The notes under the pieces: generated by a model
Database searches by the model: none
What the model saw: the letters and a program-made list of their open reading frames with translations, nothing else
What the model was told of the DNA's origin: nothing
Shown here: in pieces, positions 6,997-7,917 of the stretch
How positions within the stretch are numbered: the first letter of the stretch is position 1
How the letters are laid out: every line of letters starts with the position of its first letter
Translations under genes and position numbers: made by a program
Assembly (NCBI GenBank): GCA_031413955.1
Contig: JANOGB010000705.1
Location: 1 to 7,917 of the forward strand
Length of the DNA stretch: 7,917 nt
Direction of reading: 5' to 3'
Source of the DNA: JABFRZ01 sp031413955
Lineage (GTDB): Bacteria; Planctomycetota; UBA1135; GCA-002686595

Positions 6997-7100
6997 CTCG
7001 CGAACGAATGAAGGACGCCGTGCGTCTATCTGTTGTAGCGAGCAAGGGGGGATTGCGCTCGCCTCCGTCACCGAGAGTCCGTGACCAAGAGTTCGTCACG

Positions 7101-7105
7101 AGGAG
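7101..7105 (+). promoter_or_regulatory. Shine-Dalgarno AGGAG for the transposase gene
   Basis: AGGAG lies 5 nt before ATG 7111. It favours this ATG over the in-frame GTG at 7081, which has no comparable site. Confidence 0.7.
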
Positions 7106-7110
7106 TCACC

Positions 7111-7755
7111 ATGAAGAGTTTCAGTGCTCATCGGCGTTCGAGTGTTCCGCACTCCGCTCGATCAGAGGTTCGCGGTGTCTGTCACGTCGTCCTGCGAGTT
7201 CGGCGCGGCTTGCCGTGGCTCAGGACGCCGCGGGTGTATCGCGTGCTCGAACGCGCGTTCCGGCGAGGCAAGGAGAAGCAGGGCTTCGCGCTCGTGCAGT
7301 TCAGCGTGCAAGGCGACCATGTTCACCTCTTGATCGAGGCCGAGAGCAAGGGAGAGCTCGCGCGCGGCATGCAGGGACTCTCAATCCGGCTCGCCAAGAA
7401 TCTCAATCGCTACTGGCGGCGCCGCGGCGGGTCCGTGTTCGCCGAGCGCTACTTCGCGCGCGCCGTGCAGACCGCCAAGGAGATCAAGCGCGCGCTCGCC
7501 TACGTGCTGAACAACGCCAGGAAGCACGGCGTGTGGTCCTCGCCGACCCGGCCCGATCCCTTCTCCTCGGGCCGCTGGTACTCGGGCTGGTACGAGGACT
7601 CCGCCAATATCTGCCGGCCGCGGCGCGCGCCGCCCGTCGCTCGCGCTCGTGACATGTACCTAACGATGCCGAGCTTCCGCTGCCTGAGTGTCGCCTTCGT
7701 TCCGGGCCGGCAGGCCTGGGAGAGCGAGCCCTTCGACCCCCGGCTCACCTTCTGA
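7111..7755 (+). CDS. REP-associated tyrosine transposase (Y1/HUH, IS200-like domain)
   Basis: A 214-residue protein related to RAYT transposases, single-strand DNA HUH endonucleases that nick REP-type hairpins. CHVVLRVRRGLPWLR (24-38) is the first strand region. GDHVHLLIEA (68-77) contains the metal-binding H70-V71-H72 (HUH) motif. GELARGMQGLSIRLAKNLNR (81-100) and AERYFARAV (111-119) are family-typical. ALAYVLNNARKHG (128-140) supplies the probable catalytic tyrosine Y131. FSSGRWYSGW (151-160) matches the usual SSG-W-F/Y-GW block. The ATG is set by AGGAG 5 nt upstream. After about residue 183 the sequence no longer resembles the usual GWRRHG-type ending I associate with this group, although GC3 stays high to the stop. 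The first 49 codons are only about two-thirds G/C at third positions, well below the upstream operon, suggesting separate origin. Repeat units flank it on both sides, consistent with RAYT function. The HUH and Tyr positions are present, so it may be active. Confidence 0.88.
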   Translation: MKSFSAHRRSSVPHSARSEVRGVCHVVLRVRRGLPWLRTPRVYRVLERAFRRGKEKQGFALVQFSVQGDHVHLLIEAESKGELARGMQGLSIRLAKNLNRYWRRRGGSVFAERYFARAVQTAKEIKRALAYVLNNARKHGVWSSPTRPDPFSSGRWYSGWYEDSANICRPRRAPPVARARDMYLTMPSFRCLSVAFVPGRQAWESEPFDPRLTF

Positions 7756-7786
7756 TCGATCCTCGCCACTCCAGTCACCGCGGGCT

Positions 7787-7816
7787 CGCCGTGGTTTCTC
7801 GGCGCGGTCCACGGCG
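7787..7816. repeat. Inverted repeat downstream of the transposase gene
   Basis: cgccgtgg (7787-7794) and ccacggcg (7809-7816) are perfect reverse complements around a 14-nt loop, 31 bp after the stop codon. No T-run follows. It lies outside the region aligning with the upstream repeat units. It could act as a 3' mRNA hairpin or be part of the element's end. Confidence 0.4.
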
Positions 7817-7837
7817 CCATCGCTTGCTTCCGAGCCA

Positions 7838-7917
7838 GGGCTCGCCGGGGCTTCAGCGCGCGGGAGAGACCCCTCGCCCTACGGGTCTCTCGGGCTCGAA
7901 GGCGTTGCGCGGCCGGG
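7838..7917. repeat. Third REP-like unit, inverted relative to the upstream right arm
   Basis: Bases 7838-7916 align without gaps to the reverse complement of 6898-6976 at about 58 of 79 positions (hand count). This includes an exact 13-mer, cgcgggagagacc at 7859-7871 against 6943-6955, and an exact 9-mer at 7846-7854 against 6960-6968. It therefore has the same orientation as the left upstream arm. Within it, gagagaccc (7864-7872) and gggtctctc (7883-7891) form a perfect 9-bp stem with a 10-nt loop. The similarity runs to the window edge, so the unit may be cut off and could have its own inverted partner outside. Confidence 0.75.

Larger units (their letters stand above)
6779..7917 (+). mobile_element. 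RAYT plus flanking REP-like repeats (REPtron-like unit)
   Basis: A single-gene module: two head-to-head repeat units, an upstream leader, the transposase gene, and an inverted third unit. RAYT genes flanked by inverted REP sequences are an established arrangement, and the transposase is thought to act on those hairpins rather than on classical terminal repeats. The 80-93 bp unit is longer than typical enterobacterial REPs. The right limit is unknown because the window ends inside the last repeat. Confidence 0.7.

Noticed and set aside
7081..7110. Transposase starting at GTG 7081
   Set aside because: No Shine-Dalgarno and no family-like sequence in the extra ten codons; ATG 7111 has AGGAG 5 nt upstream.
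7864..7891. Intrinsic terminator after the transposase
   Set aside because: The 9-bp stem is perfect, but no T-run follows and it falls inside the REP-like unit, so it is treated as part of that repeat.

Overview
This 7.9 kb window comes from a very GC-rich bacterial chromosome. Third codon positions in the main genes are almost always G or C. Gene content and codon use fit a large-genome, polysaccharide-rich group such as Myxococcota or the high-GC Planctomycetota. That placement is inference; there is no rRNA or other phylogenetic marker here.

Bases 1-123 are a leader with a GC-rich stem-loop at 24-49. Bases 124-6754 hold six tightly packed same-strand genes that read as one operon for a surface or secreted polysaccharide. 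In order they are: a TviB/WbpO-type UDP-HexNAc 6-dehydrogenase; a TviC/WbpP-type UDP-sugar 4-epimerase; a class I SAM methyltransferase; a GT4-type (DUF1972) glycosyltransferase; a Wzy/O-antigen-ligase-like membrane protein; and a PAPS-dependent sulfotransferase. Five junctions are overlaps or very short gaps (13 nt overlap, 20 nt gap, then three 4-nt overlaps). The first two enzymes should supply UDP-GalNAcA. The glycosyltransferase and membrane protein would assemble and polymerise or ligate the chain. The methyltransferase and sulfotransferase would decorate it. The predicted product is a strongly anionic, sulfated, uronate-containing glycan. The epimerase appears to start at a CTG codon behind a perfect AGGAG; the nearest conventional start would remove part of its NAD-binding fold.

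Bases 6755-7917 are a different kind of DNA. A gene for a REP-associated tyrosine transposase (RAYT, Y1/HUH family; 7111-7755) has visibly lower GC3 at its 5' end. It is bracketed by three copies of an 80-93 bp repeat unit. Two copies lie upstream in head-to-head orientation and form a palindrome of about 200 nt (6779-6977). The third lies downstream (7838-7916, reaching the window edge), inverted relative to the nearer upstream copy. This is the arrangement described for RAYT genes and their REP/BIME elements, but with a much longer unit. It is the most unusual thing in the window.
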